Assembly: GCA_039029935.1 (NCBI GenBank)
Contig: JBCCFC010000524.1
Coordinates: 1-8,924 of the forward strand
Source of the DNA: G039029935 sp039029935
GTDB lineage: Bacteria; Chloroflexota; Anaerolineae; Caldilineales; Caldilineaceae
DNA length: 8,924 nt
Reading direction: 5' to 3'
Shown: in pieces, positions 6,609-8,924 of the stretch
How positions within the stretch are numbered: position 1 is the stretch's first letter
Layout: the number at the start of each line of letters is the position of its first letter
The notes under the pieces: generated by a model
The model's database searches: none
What the model saw: only the letters and a program-made list of their open reading frames with translations
Told to the model about the DNA's origin: nothing
Made by a program: the position numbers and the translations under genes

Positions 6609-7715
6609 ATGAAAATCACAGATATCAAATGTTACGTACTCGAAGGCATCGGCAAAGCACCCAGCTTTCGCTGGCGCACAGGCTTAATGGGCGGGAATGA
6701 CGGTACACTGGCCGGGCAACCGACCTACAGCGCGATTGTCAAAGTCGAAACCGATGAGGGCATTGTCGGTGTCGCGCACAGTGGACGCGGCTATGCGGTG
6801 GCCGATGTGGTCAACCGCCGCTTCAAGCATCTTGTGGGACTGAACCCGCTGATGACAGAAAAGATTTGGCACGAGACATGGGAACTAGACCGCATTGAGG
6901 AGTTCCAAGCACATGTTTTGGGTCTGATTGACGTGGCTTGCTGGGACATCAAATCACAGAAGACCAACATGCCGCTCTATCAACTGCTGGGTGGCTATGA
7001 GCAGCGTGTACCCGCCTACGCTTCGACGGTGACATGGGACACGATGGATGAGTATGAACGCTACATCAAGATGAGCATGGACGAGGGCTTTTTTGCCTTC
7101 AAGCTTCATGCATGGGGTGATGCCAAGGAGGATGCGAAGCTCTGCCGTAACCTGCGCAAGTGGACGGGAGATGATGCTGACCTCATGTTTGATGGCTCGG
7201 CAGGGTGGGACTATGTAACTTCACTCTGGTTTGGCCGTGTACTGGAAGAGTGCAATTTCCTCTGGTACGAGGAGCCTATGCGTGAGTTTGACCTGCCCAG
7301 CTATAGCGAGTTGGCACGCAGTTTGGATATTCCTGTATTGGCGGCTGAAACCAGCGATGGTGTTCACTGGAACATGGCAACGTGGATTCAATGTCGCGCA
7401 CTGGACATGACACGCACCAATGTTGGTTTCAAGGGCGGTGTCACAGGCGCGCTCAAGATTGCCCATCTCTCTGAAGCACATGGAATGCGTTGTCAAGTAC
7501 ATGGTATGGGTTATGCCAACCTGCATCTCTGTGCTGCTATCCCCAACAATGACTATTATGAGCAGTTGGTGATTGACGAACCGCAGATCAAAGGATTGCG
7601 TAACTTGGGACCGTTGAGCGTCATTGATGGCTATGTGACTGCGCCGGATACGCCGGGCATCGAGCCGCATCCTGATTGGGCAGAGGTTGAGGCGAATGCG
7701 GTGTTGGTTGTGTAA
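6609..7715 (+). CDS. Enolase-superfamily enzyme, mandelate racemase/muconate lactonizing type
   Basis: This 368-residue protein has the two-domain enolase-superfamily architecture: an N-terminal capping domain (about 1-130) and a TIM-barrel domain. Members take a proton from the carbon next to a carboxylate; most relatives are sugar-acid dehydratases, epimerases or racemases. The expected Mg-binding residues are D195 (LMFDGS), a glutamate of WYEEP (219-223), and E247 (AAETSD). The second-strand catalytic motif is K165-L-H167 (KLHAWG), in place of the KxK of mandelate racemase. H298 in QVHGMG and E318 in DYYEQL match the late barrel positions. The position equivalent to the aspartate of the His-Asp pair looks like N271 (RTNVGFKGG). 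AAAAGGA precedes the ATG by 7 bases. Neighbours give no clue to substrate. Superfamily is firm; reaction is unknown. Confidence 0.92.
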   Translation: MKITDIKCYVLEGIGKAPSFRWRTGLMGGNDGTLAGQPTYSAIVKVETDEGIVGVAHSGRGYAVADVVNRRFKHLVGLNPLMTEKIWHETWELDRIEEFQAHVLGLIDVACWDIKSQKTNMPLYQLLGGYEQRVPAYASTVTWDTMDEYERYIKMSMDEGFFAFKLHAWGDAKEDAKLCRNLRKWTGDDADLMFDGSAGWDYVTSLWFGRVLEECNFLWYEEPMREFDLPSYSELARSLDIPVLAAETSDGVHWNMATWIQCRALDMTRTNVGFKGGVTGALKIAHLSEAHGMRCQVHGMGYANLHLCAAIPNNDYYEQLVIDEPQIKGLRNLGPLSVIDGYVTAPDTPGIEPHPDWAEVEANAVLVV

Positions 7716-7736
7716 TGTTCAAAGCGCGAGGTGTCT

Positions 7737-8924
7737 ATGGTATTTGACACAAAGCAGATGGCGCAATCCGTATCTGAATTGTCAGAGATCATTGAGCAAA
7801 TTGACGAACAGAAAAGAGAGTTAGACAAACTACGTCCCCTCTCCTTTGAAAATGAGCAGCGATGGCGTTCCAAGCTCAATTTAGAGTGGAATTATCACTC
7901 CAATGCGCTAGAGGGAAACACATTGACATTGGGGGAAACACGCGCGTTTCTTTATCATGGTGTGACCGCGCGCGGCAAACCCTTCAAAGATTATTTGGAT
8001 ATTAAGGGACATCGAGAAGCGATTGAATACATTGAGGATGTCGTCAAGGCAGAACACACCTTTAGCGAAGCCGATGTACGGGAACTGCATCGTATCTTGT
8101 TGGTTGAACCCTACGACATCCCTGCGATAACACCCAATGGTCAACCAACCAAACGTCAGGTCCGACTCGGCCAATATAAATCACTGCCTAATCATGTGCG
8201 CTCTGTGACAGGTGAGCTTCACCTATATGCCTCCCCCGAAGAAACGCCAGCGCAGATGGGTGATTTGATGCAGTGGTATCAACAACAGTTGGTGCAACCA
8301 GAACTACATCCAGTTCTGATTGCCGGGCTGTTTCATTACCGTTTTGCCGCAATCCATCCCTTTGACGACGGCAATGGGCGTATGGCGCGTTTGCTGATGA
8401 ATTTAATCTTGATGCAGTTTGGTTATGTGCCATTGGTCATCAAAGATGAACAACGGTCATCCTATCTTCTGGCATTGTCGCAGGCTGATGCTGGTGATAT
8501 AGAGCCGTTTATGCTCTTTATTGCGGAGCAAGAACTTGAATTTTTGTCATTATATTTGCGTGCTGCACAGGGAGAATCGTTAGAGACATCTGATGACTTA
8601 GATAAGCAAATTGGGTTACTACGACAGCAATTGTTGGGGAAAAATAGCCATCAAACCGAACGCACAGCGACAGATTCTATACAACTCGTGGCAGTTTTTA
8701 TTGAACCCTTTCTCGAACGGCTAGGCCCACAGCTGGCCAAATTTGACCAATTTTTTGAGCGCAGTGTTTTCGGATATAGCTTATCTAATCGACCATATAC
8801 ACTTAAGTCTAAACATATTAATATTGCCCCTGTAACAAAATCAATTGTTGAGATAGTGACAACGAAGTTAGAACAAGATGAGATATATTTTGGCTATCAT
8901 TGGTCCGAGTTTATTGAATTAGAA
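7737..8924 (+). CDS. Fic family protein, class II-like, truncated by the window edge
   Basis: The frame runs open for 396 codons to the right edge, so the C-terminus is missing. Fic proteins usually transfer AMP from ATP onto a hydroxyl of a target protein. The full catalytic motif HPFDDGNGRMAR is present, with H207, acidic D211 and R215. An inhibitory-helix motif of the S/TxxxE(G/N) form precedes it: S55-N-A-L-E59-G60 in HSNALEGN. Having it in the same chain, N-terminal to the Fic core, is the class II layout, in which the glutamate blocks ATP binding until relieved. An N-terminal helical, charged segment (about 10-45) comes first. Past residue about 290 I recognise no domain, and this part is more AT-rich by eye. 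The start is supported by GAGG 5 bases upstream of the ATG. The gene begins 21 bases after the enolase-superfamily stop. Target unknown. Confidence 0.92.
   Translation, partial: MVFDTKQMAQSVSELSEIIEQIDEQKRELDKLRPLSFENEQRWRSKLNLEWNYHSNALEGNTLTLGETRAFLYHGVTARGKPFKDYLDIKGHREAIEYIEDVVKAEHTFSEADVRELHRILLVEPYDIPAITPNGQPTKRQVRLGQYKSLPNHVRSVTGELHLYASPEETPAQMGDLMQWYQQQLVQPELHPVLIAGLFHYRFAAIHPFDDGNGRMARLLMNLILMQFGYVPLVIKDEQRSSYLLALSQADAGDIEPFMLFIAEQELEFLSLYLRAAQGESLETSDDLDKQIGLLRQQLLGKNSHQTERTATDSIQLVAVFIEPFLERLGPQLAKFDQFFERSVFGYSLSNRPYTLKSKHINIAPVTKSIVEIVTTKLEQDEIYFGYHWSEFIELE

Noticed and set aside
7221..7670. Minus-strand open frame of 149 codons
   Set aside because: It is antisense to the conserved barrel of the enolase-superfamily gene, so it is a shadow.

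Overview
The window is a bacterial chromosomal segment with six protein genes, no RNA genes and no CRISPR array. Its two ends behave like contig edges: it starts exactly at a TATAGC-ended inverted repeat and stops inside a Fic gene. By eye the base composition is balanced, near half GC. I lean towards Chloroflexota (Anaerolineae/Caldilineae-like) or a similar non-proteobacterial lineage. The reasons are the bacterial NurA-domain protein, the PreP-type M16C peptidase, the APH(6)/hydroxyurea-kinase relative and the many short tandem repeats between genes. This assignment is inference, and no marker gene is present to settle it.

Layout. Positions 1-281 are non-coding and hold a MITE-like inverted repeat (1-97) followed by a palindrome built from 8-base units (183-278). 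On the minus strand, reading right to left, come a NurA-domain nuclease (2614-1358) and an M19 dipeptidase (1253-282). They are separated by 104 bases made almost entirely of a 7-base repeat block and an 8-base repeat block. A short divergent region (2615-2696) separates them from the plus-strand genes: an M16C peptidase (2697-5648), an aminoglycoside/hydroxyurea kinase-family protein (5661-6527), an enolase-superfamily enzyme (6609-7715) and a truncated Fic protein (7737 to the edge).

How the genes fit together. The M16C peptidase and the kinase-family gene are 12 bases apart and are probably co-transcribed. The enolase-superfamily and Fic genes follow at 81 and 21 bases. The M19 dipeptidase and M16C peptidase could both act in peptide turnover, but the other genes do not form a recognisable pathway. 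The window looks like ordinary housekeeping and accessory metabolism.

The most unusual signal is in the DNA between genes. The same phase-locked 8-base repeat (consensus about CYYTTCAA on the coding strand) lies just upstream of the ribosome binding sites of two unrelated genes. A third block, also with 8-base periodicity but a different sequence, folds into a 32-pair palindrome. A 7-base block carrying two stop codons per unit directly abuts the NurA stop codon. I see no convincing new multi-gene system.
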